DNA of 46,224 nucleotides from DATEXQ01 sp036846005 (GTDB lineage: Bacteria; Patescibacteriota; Microgenomatia; UBA8517), in contig DAIUCV010000003.1 of the NCBI GenBank assembly GCA_036846005.1, positions 1-46,224 on the forward strand, given 5' to 3'. Under the pieces are notes generated by a model. That model was not told the DNA's origin, searched no databases, and saw nothing but the letters and a program-made list of their open reading frames with translations. The position numbers and the translations under genes are program-made. Positions within the stretch are counted from its first letter, which is position 1; each line of letters starts with the position of its first letter. Shown in pieces: positions 36,294-45,574 of the stretch.

Positions 36294-38603
36294 ATGAGTG
36301 AATCGGAAATGAATTCGCAGGTAGCGTCCTCTCCCGATATGGGTGGAGGGAGTGCGGGTGGAGAAGCTTCAGAAGAAGATAAATTTAAACCCTCATTTTT
36401 ACTTAAAAATACCGACGAGGTCGATAAATTAACTCACACTGGTTTGCAAAATAGGATTCGCGCACTACATAAGGTAGCTATACAAGACCCTGAACATAAA
36501 ATATTTAAAAGACAGGATTGGGTAAATGAATTGGGGGGTTTGAAAAAAAGGATGATCCAACCACAAGAAGGGGAGAAAGTTTATCCACCCGAAGAGGCAA
36601 TGTTGTACTGTGCAAGAATTAATCAAGAGATCGAGGATTACGATAAGAAAACACATACAAATGAAGAAATTACACTTGTGCTTGATGCAAACGTAAGATC
36701 TGCAAAAGAAGTGATTGGAGATTTTAATGAAATTATCAATAATCCAGATTCTGCTAAAGAAGCTAAGATTAAACAGGATCTGGAAATATTGGGGAAGTAC
36801 GCGAAAAACATAGGGGTGTTTGACGGAGTAAAAGATAAGATTGAGGAAATACAAAGAAAATTGCCATTTCTTGAAGCAGCGAAAAAAATTAAGGAATTAG
36901 ACTTGAAACAGGAAAGAACGGAAGCAGAGGGTCTTAAAGGATGGGATCCAAGATTATCGGGAACGGTAGATATCTACAGAACGGCAGTATTTTATAACAT
37001 GATGAAAGTTTGGTCTGATTTAAAGCAACCCATACCTTATGACACAGATAAGATATCTAAATTTGTAGACATATTAAATTATGAAGATCCACCCATTCGG
37101 GAATTGATGAATGTAGCCTCAGCACAACTTCAACTAACCACACAGGATCGTAGTTCTGCATCGAAAGATGTTGCTCAAGTAATTTCACTTTTAAAACAAC
37201 AATTACAAACAGGACAAACCTCATTTACTCCTGAAAATTTTGCTAGAGCGTTGGGAGTTGCTAGCCCGGAACTACAGATGGAATTATATAGGAAAGCTTT
37301 TTATTTTAAATCCGCTGTAGATATATCGGTTGGTCAAGAGCCGAAATTTTTTCCCTCTATTACGGAATCCGAACAAAAACAATGGAGAGCCGAGGCTTGG
37401 TTAGCAACCGTATGTGCTCATAAAAAAAGAGCGTCAAGAGTTGATTATCTTTTCCCTGATGATGAACATTCTGAAATAATGGAATTGTCCAAGGATACGT
37501 TAGAATCTCTTTTTGGAGACGAGAATGGTAAAAATGGGGTTGTGGGAACATTGGAGGTAGCCTCACTTTATACGGTAATTTACCATCAAAACATTCCTTT
37601 ATCAGAATTATTAACCACCCCAGTACAAACTGATAATATGACCCGTGATCAGCAAGGTGTTTACAGAGAACAGCTGGATGAATATAAAAAGTTAAAAGAA
37701 ATTATTAATAACAGTCGAAGACCTGGAACAATCAATAGTGTTTGGGAAGTAAATGATGGACCGAAACATACAGCATTAAGAAAATTAATAAGTCATTGGT
37801 TAAAAGTTAATAGGGGTATGTCAGAAGCTCAAGCGTATGAAGCAGAGATAAACGGAGATAGCTGGAAATATATCTGTAATCTAGTTGAAGATAAAGACGT
37901 TGAAGGAAAACTTCCTCCAAAAACAGACATGAAGCATCTACCCACATGGATGGCAATTCATTTACAGAAAAGGTATGAAAAGAAGATTAGAGGAGATGAC
38001 GAATGGGGGTATTTAGGAGGCTGGGCAGAATATGCCAAAAGGAAAACGGGTAATGAAAATTATCTAGGAGATTATGATAAAAAGCGTGGCGTATTACCTA
38101 ATAGGGTATTACCCAACGCGATGGAGAAAATTACGGTTGGAAATTTTGGGAACCGTGGTATCCCAAGAAACCCGAATCTGACTGGAATCCGTGAGTTTGT
38201 TGATAGAAGTAGAAAAGATGTATATATGTATGATTTATTTTTAGAAAACGGAAGAAGATTGTTAGCTAACCCCAGGGTGGGAAGAAATAGTATTCTTTCA
38301 ATACCATGGTTAGATGTAACAGAAACACCGTTTGCTGACTATTATTCTAACACGATAAATCCGGCAATTTTGGTTTTTAATGTTGCTGTTAAAGGACCCA
38401 GTACAGAGAAAGATATATCTTATCAAGCACTGGGCAATGCATGCAGAAAGTTGGGAATCGAAAGACACTGGAGAGATAGATTAAAGTTAATTAAATACGG
38501 AATTAAACAGAAAAGCACAAAACTTGAACCATATGATGGATCAATTAATTACAAAATATTTGAAGGTGAACTTAAACGTCTAGTTCCCAACTTTTATTAT
38601 TAG
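36294..38603 (+). CDS. Large unrecognised soluble protein inside the secretion-like locus
   Basis: 769 aa; I do not recognise it. There is no signal peptide, TM helix, P-loop or zinc motif. Residues 1-30 are Ser/Gly/Glu-rich and disordered-looking (MGGGSAGGEASEEDKF), about 35-330 are strongly helical and charged, and the C-terminal third is mixed with many Arg, Trp and Tyr. It is the only plus-strand gene between 28.6 and 46.2 kb, transcribed from its own promoter in the gap before PrgI, and its stop is 3 nt from the end of the convergent VirB6-like gene. Separate control suggests an accessory or cargo role, which is speculation. Codon use does not look foreign by eye. Confidence 0.85.
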   Translation: MSESEMNSQVASSPDMGGGSAGGEASEEDKFKPSFLLKNTDEVDKLTHTGLQNRIRALHKVAIQDPEHKIFKRQDWVNELGGLKKRMIQPQEGEKVYPPEEAMLYCARINQEIEDYDKKTHTNEEITLVLDANVRSAKEVIGDFNEIINNPDSAKEAKIKQDLEILGKYAKNIGVFDGVKDKIEEIQRKLPFLEAAKKIKELDLKQERTEAEGLKGWDPRLSGTVDIYRTAVFYNMMKVWSDLKQPIPYDTDKISKFVDILNYEDPPIRELMNVASAQLQLTTQDRSSASKDVAQVISLLKQQLQTGQTSFTPENFARALGVASPELQMELYRKAFYFKSAVDISVGQEPKFFPSITESEQKQWRAEAWLATVCAHKKRASRVDYLFPDDEHSEIMELSKDTLESLFGDENGKNGVVGTLEVASLYTVIYHQNIPLSELLTTPVQTDNMTRDQQGVYREQLDEYKKLKEIINNSRRPGTINSVWEVNDGPKHTALRKLISHWLKVNRGMSEAQAYEAEINGDSWKYICNLVEDKDVEGKLPPKTDMKHLPTWMAIHLQKRYEKKIRGDDEWGYLGGWAEYAKRKTGNENYLGDYDKKRGVLPNRVLPNAMEKITVGNFGNRGIPRNPNLTGIREFVDRSRKDVYMYDLFLENGRRLLANPRVGRNSILSIPWLDVTETPFADYYSNTINPAILVFNVAVKGPSTEKDISYQALGNACRKLGIERHWRDRLKLIKYGIKQKSTKLEPYDGSINYKIFEGELKRLVPNFYY

Positions 38604-38606
38604 ACT

Positions 38607-40208
38607 TTATTTTTTAATTATACCCGCTGATCGTAAGGCCTGAATCCATGAAGGGGATGTATAAGGACCACCACCTGCTGCAGCAATACCTTTTTGTTCA
38701 ACTTTTCCTGCATACCAACCCAAGCCGCCTCGTCCGTATGTTGCTGCAGTACCGATATCTTCACCTATTGCCGATCCATAGTCAAACGGTTTCTTTTCCA
38801 TAAATGCTTTAATCATGTTAGCTGCTTTGGGAATCATGCAAAATATAGCAAAACTTACCATTAAATACAAGAATTTACCGCCATTTCCCAACCATCCAAG
38901 AAGAGGTGGATCCCAGGTGGTTTGTGCTGGCAATAGTTGCGGATTGGGATTAAATGGCAGCAGCCATTCAGCGAAATCTGACCATTCAATAACACCTGCA
39001 AACATTACTGGGAAATTGATCATTAGCGATTGGGAAAGAAACATAAAGGAAACAAAGAATAATAATCCGACCACGGGGTAGACGGCGAGGTTTGCTATCA
39101 TACTACTTAGCCACGGACCCAATCCACCAGTACTGCCCGGTATCATTCCAATCAGTATTTGAAATGGAGCGGCGATAATAAGCAGAAGAATATTTACATA
39201 GGTTTTAAGTAAAACCCAAAGTATTTTAACTGAATTAAATAAAGCTATAAAAATAAGTACAATCCAAACTAACAGAGCCAGTATTCCTCCAAACCAGCTG
39301 GCACTAAAAATTGTAAAGATAGCGCCGATTAGAAAATCCAGTAAGTATTGCAGACAAAGAATAAAAGCGTTCCTGTGGGAAGTTAGATCAAGAAATAGTT
39401 CTCTAGTACTTAAATTAGAAAGCCCGGAGCTATTAATAATCAATGCAATAATTCCAATAACTACATACATCAAATCTATCAGAAGACCAGCTATGGCATA
39501 TGATAAGGCTATAAAGATAATTCCCATAACAATTTTAGGTAAAGCCGATTGGAGAGTAACCACGGCTTGGGGAGATATCTTGACTCTAAACATGATCATA
39601 AAAGCCATGACAACAACAACTAACACCAAAAAGGAAAAAGCAATATTTCTGGTAACTTTCCAAAGGGTAAGAACTGTATTTGCCCCATACCTAAAACCAA
39701 AACCCTGAGCACTAGCCTCGGGCACCAGATGAATTTTTGAGGCTCCTCGTAAAACCATTCCTACGGCTGAAACAGGATTGTTATAAAAGAAATCATAAAG
39801 TGCTTCGTTTGAATTTTGATTTGCATATTTTTGACCCGTGGGATTTACTAATTCTGCATCACTTACTCCAAAGAATTGAAGGATGGTATTCCACCTGGTT
39901 CTTAAAGCTTCGAAAGCCCCCTGTATACATTGACCAACATCATTAGAAAAAATACAGATCCATATTTCAGGACCTCCCGTAATGCTGGTTAAAATATGTC
40001 CGGGAATTGAGTATAAAATCCACTGTACTTGAGCTGCGGTATAGCGTTCCCCAAAAATTTCACTGGAGTTGTCGTCGTCAAAGGTTGTCACATAAAATTG
40101 CTGGAAATCCTGGCTGTACCAAGTTCCTTGGGCTTTTGCATAGGGGACAAAAACAGAAATCAAAAGAGAGAAGGCAATAAAAAAAGAAATGACGAATTTT
40201 TTAAGCAT
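38607..40208 (-). CDS. VirB6/TrbL-like polytopic membrane protein
   Basis: 533 aa. A cleavable signal peptide ending AKAQG (about residues 1-27) is followed by a roughly 150-residue exported segment and then about seven TM helices (about 185-480), with a Gly-rich cytoplasmic tail. The arrangement and locus fit the VirB6/TrbL channel component of type IV secretion. Motif-level proof is lacking because the family diverges quickly. It converges on the 769-aa gene and follows the small anchored protein with a 48-nt gap. Confidence 0.75.
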   Translation of the reverse strand: MLKKFVISFFIAFSLLISVFVPYAKAQGTWYSQDFQQFYVTTFDDDNSSEIFGERYTAAQVQWILYSIPGHILTSITGGPEIWICIFSNDVGQCIQGAFEALRTRWNTILQFFGVSDAELVNPTGQKYANQNSNEALYDFFYNNPVSAVGMVLRGASKIHLVPEASAQGFGFRYGANTVLTLWKVTRNIAFSFLVLVVVVMAFMIMFRVKISPQAVVTLQSALPKIVMGIIFIALSYAIAGLLIDLMYVVIGIIALIINSSGLSNLSTRELFLDLTSHRNAFILCLQYLLDFLIGAIFTIFSASWFGGILALLVWIVLIFIALFNSVKILWVLLKTYVNILLLIIAAPFQILIGMIPGSTGGLGPWLSSMIANLAVYPVVGLLFFVSFMFLSQSLMINFPVMFAGVIEWSDFAEWLLPFNPNPQLLPAQTTWDPPLLGWLGNGGKFLYLMVSFAIFCMIPKAANMIKAFMEKKPFDYGSAIGEDIGTAATYGRGGLGWYAGKVEQKGIAAAGGGPYTSPSWIQALRSAGIIKK

Positions 40209-40256
40209 AGAATTACTTAATCATATAACAGCGTATCCACAACTGGCAACAGTACA

Positions 40257-40748
40257 TTATTCACAAAAACTCAATTTATAATTTTTCCCTGCATAGGAAG
40301 GGTTAATTCTGATATTAGTGGCAATATTCACATTTAATAAACAAGCCTCTTCTTGGGTAATACCCAATTTTTGTAAGAAAGCCTTTTCAGCTTCCTTTTT
40401 AACATCCTCAAAGGGATTGTCTAAAATTGAAATCAGGAAAGATTTGTCGACAGGAATATAAGCAATTTTAAATTTATCGGTTTTATCAAACAAAGCATAC
40501 CCGTCACCTCCAATAATAATAGCCTCTTTATAAAAATTATTTACCTCGATACCGGAAACATTTATTTTGGGAGATTCCGGGATATTTAAAGGTTTTGGAG
40601 TTGTAGTAGAAACTGGGGATGGTGTTAGTATAACTTCACTTGTTTCATTTTTACCAATAATTAATCCGATAATCCAGATAGCTAAAACAACAATAACTAC
40701 CCCGATTATTAAGACTCTTTTGTTGTTTGAGATAAAGTTTTTGATCAT
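40257..40748 (-). CDS. Small membrane-anchored hypothetical protein of the secretion-like locus
   Basis: 163 aa. A TM helix (about 12-33) is followed by a Thr/Pro/Ser spacer (about 40-58) and a compact exported domain of about 100 residues with two cysteines (ACLLN and SFCE) that could pair. ILDNPFEDVKKEAEKAFLQK and LGITQEEAC are recognisable helical elements, but the family is unknown to me. It overlaps the transglycosylase gene by 4 nt, so it is translationally coupled to it. Confidence 0.65.
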   Translation of the reverse strand: MIKNFISNNKRVLIIGVVIVVLAIWIIGLIIGKNETSEVILTPSPVSTTTPKPLNIPESPKINVSGIEVNNFYKEAIIIGGDGYALFDKTDKFKIAYIPVDKSFLISILDNPFEDVKKEAEKAFLQKLGITQEEACLLNVNIATNIRINPSYAGKNYKLSFCE

Positions 40749-42940
40749 GGTTGTGCGTCTATTTGTTCTCTACATCCTCCTTGTGCGTTAGTTAAAAGAT
40801 ATACCGACCAAGGGTCCCAGCCTGCTTGCTGATAAAGTCCAACCGCCCATTGGATATTTTGATCAGCGTCCATTAATATCTCTGTACATTCTAAAATCTT
40901 TTCTGGGTCATGAATAGTGCAGGATATCGGATTTCTGGTATAACTGATTGCATCACCTGCACAATGGGCAAGCAAGTTAATTTGAAAAAGACCCAAACTA
41001 TAATCCAGAGTTTCCCCAGTCATACAACTACAGTTCATTGAGGTGGGATCACCACCACTTTCTCCATTACAGATAATCGACGCTTGTCTAGCTTCTCTGC
41101 CGGTCGAAAAAAAACGTCCTAAGTTTTCTGGGCTACAATAACCCAATCCTAATTCACACCAAGGAGCACCAATTACTCCAGGCGGTGAATCTGGTTTTTC
41201 GCACATTTCAGTAAGTCCCGAAGGTCCGGGAGATCCAGAGAGAATATTATTTCCCATACCTTTGGGTCTTAGTGCTGTTTGAATTGCATCCAAAAAATAT
41301 TCTTTGATTGCTCCGATATGGGGGAAATATAAATTACCCGAAGCTATGGTTGTATTGCCGCTTCGGTAGGAAATACTACCTGCTCCAGGAACGTCAACAA
41401 TACTTTCAACAGGTGCACCCTCTTGTACTTTAGGGAAAATCCTTCTAAAAGGAGAGATCGATCCGGCAACTAGATTTGTCCAAACAACGTTAGCATTGGG
41501 GGTTTTAGTAATAGTGGGTAAATTAATAACAGCTGTTTTAGAGCAACTGATAATAAGATCGAAAATATAAAAATCGCAACTAAAAGAGGCAGTGTATCTG
41601 AGGTTATTTATTTGAATATCGCCTGGGAAAAGATTATCGCCTGCATTAGTTCTTACGGTTGCAAAACTGCAAGTTTCAGTACTGGGAGGTCTGGTGATAG
41701 TACTTTGATCAATTTCCTGACTGCCAATGAGCTCTTTTGGCGTATATGTTGATTGTAGAATTTCCGATAAATCTTTTGCTTCTTCCATATGGGAAAAGAA
41801 CAAATCCGCAGGAGTTGTATCAGCAAACGAAATATTAGAAATATCTACATCTCTATCTGCTGGAGTTATTGAGAGGTTTTCTATTACAATTTGTCCTTTC
41901 CGATCTTCCGTAGAAGAGAGGGGTATATATGAATAAAGATTACCCCAGTAATTTGGTTTTAGGGGATTTTCTATGCACATTGAGTACTCGAAGATCTCCA
42001 AACAGGAGTAACCCTTCCACCTTTTATAGGCAATCCAATAGTCATCAAGATTATTGAAGTCCTCGGGTAGAGGCGGTATACGGTTAGCCAAATCAGAAAC
42101 TCTAACGTGTTTATTGAGAGCACTTCCTGGATAGCATTTAGTAATTTGTCCAAATCCTACGTCAGTCCTTAATAAATTGTAATTAACACATCCGATTATC
42201 TCATTGTGCATGTTTTTATCTTCAGCTGTACCATCACGGTTTAAATCGTCCTCACTAGCTGTTACTCTTTCTATGGTCTTTGCCTTTTGTCTTACTTGGG
42301 ATGCCCAGGGTAGAAGTTTATTTAAAGGACCGGAATAATCGACAATTTTTTGGATGTCTTCGACGTTATTATCGGGGTCTTGAGGAGGATATTCGGCTTT
42401 TCTTATAACCCCACTTAAATACCAGCTGACGTAATCGTTTACTTTTTTGGCATCATCAATTGAATCATCTTGAGCTTGGCTGTTGACGACATTTTGAGTA
42501 TTTCCCATTATGGGAAATCCAACGTCGGAAATATTGATGGTAATATCTCCGTAATTCTTGTTTACTACAAAGTCACAGCGGTAATGTCCATCTTCAGGAT
42601 CGCCTATTAGGTGGCAGTTGGGATTTAGTAGTGAAAACGTACCTCCAACTTCATCCATTAAACTAAGGTCATTTCCACAAAAACGGGCTGTATTTTCAAC
42701 CTGTTGATTGCAGGGACTTGCCTGATATGGTCTAAGAGAATGAAATTCTGATTCAAACCAGTGACTTGGCGGCCAAGAACCGGGTACTACCTCATCGCAT
42801 TCTACATCAATGTTGGGTACGGGATTAGTATCATATGCATTGAGAATTTTGATTTTTAAAAATAATGAAAAAGTAAAGAAAAAAAGGGTTAAAAAGAATA
42901 ATACTAATGATTTAGCAACAATTTTTTTAATCTTATTCAT
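40745..42940 (-). CDS. Cysteine-rich exported protein with C-terminal lytic transglycosylase-like domain
   Basis: 731 aa. A signal-anchor (about 12-35) precedes about 550 exported residues that I cannot assign, with many cysteines. The last 120 residues look like a lysozyme/SLT fold: CNGESGGDPTS with the probable catalytic Glu (about 624), YSLGLFQINLLAHC, DPEKILECTEILMDADQNI, and GWDPWSVYL. This resembles VirB1-type transglycosylases that open peptidoglycan for type IV machines. It lies between the pilin-like gene array and the channel genes and overlaps the next gene by 4 nt. Confidence 0.78.
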   Translation of the reverse strand: MNKIKKIVAKSLVLFFLTLFFFTFSLFLKIKILNAYDTNPVPNIDVECDEVVPGSWPPSHWFESEFHSLRPYQASPCNQQVENTARFCGNDLSLMDEVGGTFSLLNPNCHLIGDPEDGHYRCDFVVNKNYGDITINISDVGFPIMGNTQNVVNSQAQDDSIDDAKKVNDYVSWYLSGVIRKAEYPPQDPDNNVEDIQKIVDYSGPLNKLLPWASQVRQKAKTIERVTASEDDLNRDGTAEDKNMHNEIIGCVNYNLLRTDVGFGQITKCYPGSALNKHVRVSDLANRIPPLPEDFNNLDDYWIAYKRWKGYSCLEIFEYSMCIENPLKPNYWGNLYSYIPLSSTEDRKGQIVIENLSITPADRDVDISNISFADTTPADLFFSHMEEAKDLSEILQSTYTPKELIGSQEIDQSTITRPPSTETCSFATVRTNAGDNLFPGDIQINNLRYTASFSCDFYIFDLIISCSKTAVINLPTITKTPNANVVWTNLVAGSISPFRRIFPKVQEGAPVESIVDVPGAGSISYRSGNTTIASGNLYFPHIGAIKEYFLDAIQTALRPKGMGNNILSGSPGPSGLTEMCEKPDSPPGVIGAPWCELGLGYCSPENLGRFFSTGREARQASIICNGESGGDPTSMNCSCMTGETLDYSLGLFQINLLAHCAGDAISYTRNPISCTIHDPEKILECTEILMDADQNIQWAVGLYQQAGWDPWSVYLLTNAQGGCREQIDAQP

Positions 42941-42978
42941 AAATTAAGAGAATTAATTTTTAAAGTTGAGGATTATCA

Positions 42979-43302
42979 CTAGGGTATTGTGATACGAAAT
43001 ACGGTTGTATCTACCCCTGTTATTGTTTGAATAATCCTAAGAATTAGGAATGATAGAACAATAACGACAAGCCCTATTATGGCTGATGTTAACGTTTTTC
43101 TCGCACCCTCAACTTTAGCTGGTTCACCTCCGGCTGTTATAAATTTGAAGCCTCCCATAATAAGAAGGATAAAAAGAACTATCCCTGCGATACTTAAAGC
43201 AACTGCTACGATATTGTTGAAGAGATATTCAACAGATTGAATAGTCAAAACACCATCTACGACCTCGCCTCCTTCAGGTGGTCTAACTTGTGCAAGATAC
43301 AT
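42979..43302 (-). CDS. Pilin-like T4SS protein, copy 8 (VirB2/TrbC-type)
   Basis: 107 aa. Two TM helices flank a short loop with the array signature GGFKFITAGGEPAKVEGARK, then AIIGLVVIVLSFLILRIIQ. The N-terminus MYLAQ is short, and an in-frame stop lies just upstream, so this is the true start. Such proteins resemble the pilin-like conjugal transfer proteins of mycoplasmas and CPR. It is the last of eight and precedes the transglycosylase gene by 38 nt. Confidence 0.82.
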   Translation of the reverse strand: MYLAQVRPPEGGEVVDGVLTIQSVEYLFNNIVAVALSIAGIVLFILLIMGGFKFITAGGEPAKVEGARKTLTSAIIGLVVIVLSFLILRIIQTITGVDTTVFRITIP

Positions 43303-43382
43303 ATGTAAACAAGTTTATCTCAAAAGTTAATAAGGAAGCAAGTAAGTTTTTTTAATATATTTTTATCTTTATATCTTACGTA

Positions 43383-43760
43383 TTATATGATGGGGATTGT
43401 CAAATTGAAGATATCAACACTGAAGAAAGCACCAATTAAGGCTGCTATTGCCCAAGCAGCAAAAACAATAACAAGACCAATAAGGGCATGAGTGACTTGA
43501 TTCCTAGCTGCTTCTGTTTGGGCTTTGTCACCCCCCGAAACTATCCATCTGATTCCTCCGACAACCAACATAAAGAAGAAGACCAAAGCAGCAATGATAA
43601 TTGCGAATTTAATAAGTCCAGATACAATTCTTGGTATAGTCAACTCTGTAAGATCACTGGCCAATCCATCTTCTGGCTTGAGGTTTATAATAGTATCATC
43701 TGCGGCATACGTAAAAGGAATAAAAGATAAAAATCTTAAATATTTTGAGATCTTTTGCAT
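43383..43760 (-). CDS. Pilin-like T4SS protein, copy 7
   Basis: 125 aa. A signal-peptide-like start (SKYLRFLSFIPFTYAADD) is followed by two TM helices around GGIRWIVSGGDKAQTEAARN and ALIGLVIVFAAWAIAALIG. It is separated from copies 6 and 8 by 55-80 nt, longer gaps than elsewhere in the array. Confidence 0.82.
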   Translation of the reverse strand: MQKISKYLRFLSFIPFTYAADDTIINLKPEDGLASDLTELTIPRIVSGLIKFAIIIAALVFFFMLVVGGIRWIVSGGDKAQTEAARNQVTHALIGLVIVFAAWAIAALIGAFFSVDIFNLTIPII

Positions 43761-43815
43761 GTTTCTAATGTATTATCAAATTATTATATGTGAAATGTCA
43801 AGAGTTAATTAATTT

Positions 43816-44175
43816 TTAGACTATTCTCAATACTCCAATATCAAGTTCCAATATGTTTATAGTAAAGAACGTTTCTATTAATTTAATCAAAGCAAAAACC
43901 ACAAAAAGAACAATAAGTCCTATTATGGCATTCATTACTTTACCTCTAGCTGCTTCTACCGAGGCTTTATCTCCGCCTGAACTTATCCATTGAATAGCAC
44001 CTATTATCATAATAAAAACAAATATTATAACTCCAACGACAAACCCAATGCCAACCAAAGCGGGTATTAACCTTTGGAAAAAGGCAAAGGGACCCTCATT
44101 CAGCAAATCCGTGAGGGGTTGACCAAATATGGGATTGGTTATTTCGTGGGGAGCACCAGCTAATAATTTATTCAT
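43816..44175 (-). CDS. Pilin-like T4SS protein, copy 6
   Basis: 119 aa from the ATG at 44175; an upstream in-frame start would overlap copy 5 without support. It starts MNKLLAG, then two TM helices around IQWISSGGDKASVEAARG and NAIIGLIVLFVVFALIKLIE. This is the closest copy to copy 7 in the loop. Confidence 0.82.
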   Translation of the reverse strand: MNKLLAGAPHEITNPIFGQPLTDLLNEGPFAFFQRLIPALVGIGFVVGVIIFVFIMIIGAIQWISSGGDKASVEAARGKVMNAIIGLIVLFVVFALIKLIETFFTINILELDIGVLRIV

Positions 44176-44191
44176 AGTGTTTAGTTTATAT

Positions 44192-44575
44192 TTATGGACC
44201 CCAAATATTGCCAACAAATCTACCCGGGCTTAGTATGAAATTCATATCAAGGCCTAGTAAGTATCCGATAAGAGTAACTACAAATATAGCTCCAATCATT
44301 ACCACCAGACCTACAATGGCATTTGTTATTTTTTTTCTGGCAGCCTCAAGTGCGTTTTTATCGCCTCCCGAACCTATAATTCCTATTGCCCCCAGGATAA
44401 GAGAAATGAGAAACCAAAGTATACCGACGATAGTTAAGATACCAATGGTTGCTGTAATAAATTTTTCGAAAAGGGTTCCGGCATTAGATGCATCACCCAG
44501 ACCTTCAAAGCCGAGTGGTCCAATTCCCTCAAAAGGATCACCTATATCTTCAGCTAATAATTGTATTTTTTCCAT
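44192..44575 (-). CDS. Pilin-like T4SS protein, copy 5
   Basis: 127 aa. The N-terminus carries LLAED, then a Gly-rich exported stretch (PFEGIGPLGFEGLGD), two TM helices around IGIIGSGGDKNALEAARKK and NAIVGLVVMIGAIFVVTLIG, and a longer C-terminal tail than the other copies. It lies 5 nt after copy 4. Confidence 0.82.
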   Translation of the reverse strand: MEKIQLLAEDIGDPFEGIGPLGFEGLGDASNAGTLFEKFITATIGILTIVGILWFLISLILGAIGIIGSGGDKNALEAARKKITNAIVGLVVMIGAIFVVTLIGYLLGLDMNFILSPGRFVGNIWGP

Positions 44576-44580
44576 ATCTT

Positions 44581-44928
44581 CTATTGACCAGGACCAAAGA
44601 CCTTAAACTGTAGCAGTGCATTCCAATCATTAAATATTAATTTGCCAAATATACCGGCCAGGACAAAAGATCCTGCGGCAACGGCTAGACCCAAAAGAGT
44701 TTGCCAAATTTTGGCCGATGCAGCGGTTACTTTTTTGGGGTCGTCTCCAGCTGACATAAAGGCATAACCGGCAAGAACTAGATTGATAAGAGCATAAATT
44801 CCCGCAAGCACAATTGCGAATTTAATAATATTATTTATAAATAGAGGTAGTCCGGACAATCCACCTGAGTCATATTCTTTTACTCCCTCAGGGGGTGTGA
44901 TTGTTCCGAATATTTGTGCTAATTGCAT
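44581..44928 (-). CDS. Pilin-like T4SS protein, copy 4
   Basis: 115 aa. It begins MQLAQIFGTITPPEG and has two TM helices around AGYAFMSAGDDPKKVTAASA and TLLGLAVAAGSFVLAGIFG. It is the most divergent loop (SAGDD for SGGD/E), so it may occupy a different position in the structure. It lies 3 nt after copy 3. Confidence 0.78.
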   Translation of the reverse strand: MQLAQIFGTITPPEGVKEYDSGGLSGLPLFINNIIKFAIVLAGIYALINLVLAGYAFMSAGDDPKKVTAASAKIWQTLLGLAVAAGSFVLAGIFGKLIFNDWNALLQFKVFGPGQ

Positions 44929-44931
44929 AAT

Positions 44932-45252
44932 TTATAAGCCTGAATTAAGTATTGGTATTCCCGTTAATTTTTCAGTAATCTTTATTATCCAGTAAGCGCT
45001 AAAGACAATTACAAATCCAATAACTGCAGCAGTGATAACTTTCTTGCCTTTTTCTGCACCTTCGGGATTACTGTTTCCGGCTGACATTATTATCCCAAAT
45101 CCGCCGGCAATAATCAAAATAAACATAATAAAACCCGCAAAAAAAACTGCATTTGAAAGAAGGCCGGAAACCAAACTTCCAATGGTCATATTTTGCGCAG
45201 CACTTCCCTGAAAAAAGCTTTGACCGATATCTATTGCTATTAAGTTTTCCAT
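44932..45252 (-). CDS. Pilin-like T4SS protein, copy 3
   Basis: 106 aa. It starts MENLIAIDIGQSFFQG and has two TM helices around GGFGIIMSAGNSNPEGAEKG and AAVIGFVIVFSAYWIIKITE. The loop reads SAGNSNPEG, two residues longer than in its siblings. The gap to copy 2 is 6 nt. Confidence 0.8.
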   Translation of the reverse strand: MENLIAIDIGQSFFQGSAAQNMTIGSLVSGLLSNAVFFAGFIMFILIIAGGFGIIMSAGNSNPEGAEKGKKVITAAVIGFVIVFSAYWIIKITEKLTGIPILNSGL

Positions 45253-45258
45253 TTGTGT

Positions 45259-45573
45259 TTAAAAAATTCCTCCAAATCCTTCAATACCCAGAATTTTACC
45301 TACAATTTTAACCAGCCAGTAAGACAAGAAAACTATTATAAATCCGATTAGTGCGTTTGTAACTTTCCCTTTTGCTTCCTGCAAAGCCTTGGGTTCACCA
45401 CCCGAAATTATCATATGATAGCCACCATAAATAAGATAAAGCAAAAGCAGAAGTCCAGCAGCAGTGAAGATATAGGGAATGATGGTATTTATTATATCCC
45501 CTAAACTTTGACCAGCAAATCTAAAGTTATTACTGTTTTCTAAATTACTAAAGTCAATTTGTGCCAGTTTCAT
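45259..45573 (-). CDS. Pilin-like T4SS protein, copy 2
   Basis: 104 aa. It starts MKLAQIDF and has two TM helices around GGYHMIISGGEPKALQEAKG and NALIGFIIVFLSYWLVKIVG, ending in a Gly-rich tail (GIEGFGGIF). Its start codon lies 1 nt from the stop of copy 1. Confidence 0.82.
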   Translation of the reverse strand: MKLAQIDFSNLENSNNFRFAGQSLGDIINTIIPYIFTAAGLLLLLYLIYGGYHMIISGGEPKALQEAKGKVTNALIGFIIVFLSYWLVKIVGKILGIEGFGGIF

Positions 45574-45574
45574 T

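Noticed and set aside
40233..40241. GTATCCACA, a near DnaA box, before the VirB6-like gene
   Set aside because: A single 8/9 match, isolated and not in a promoter or cluster; expected by chance in A+T-rich sequence of this length.
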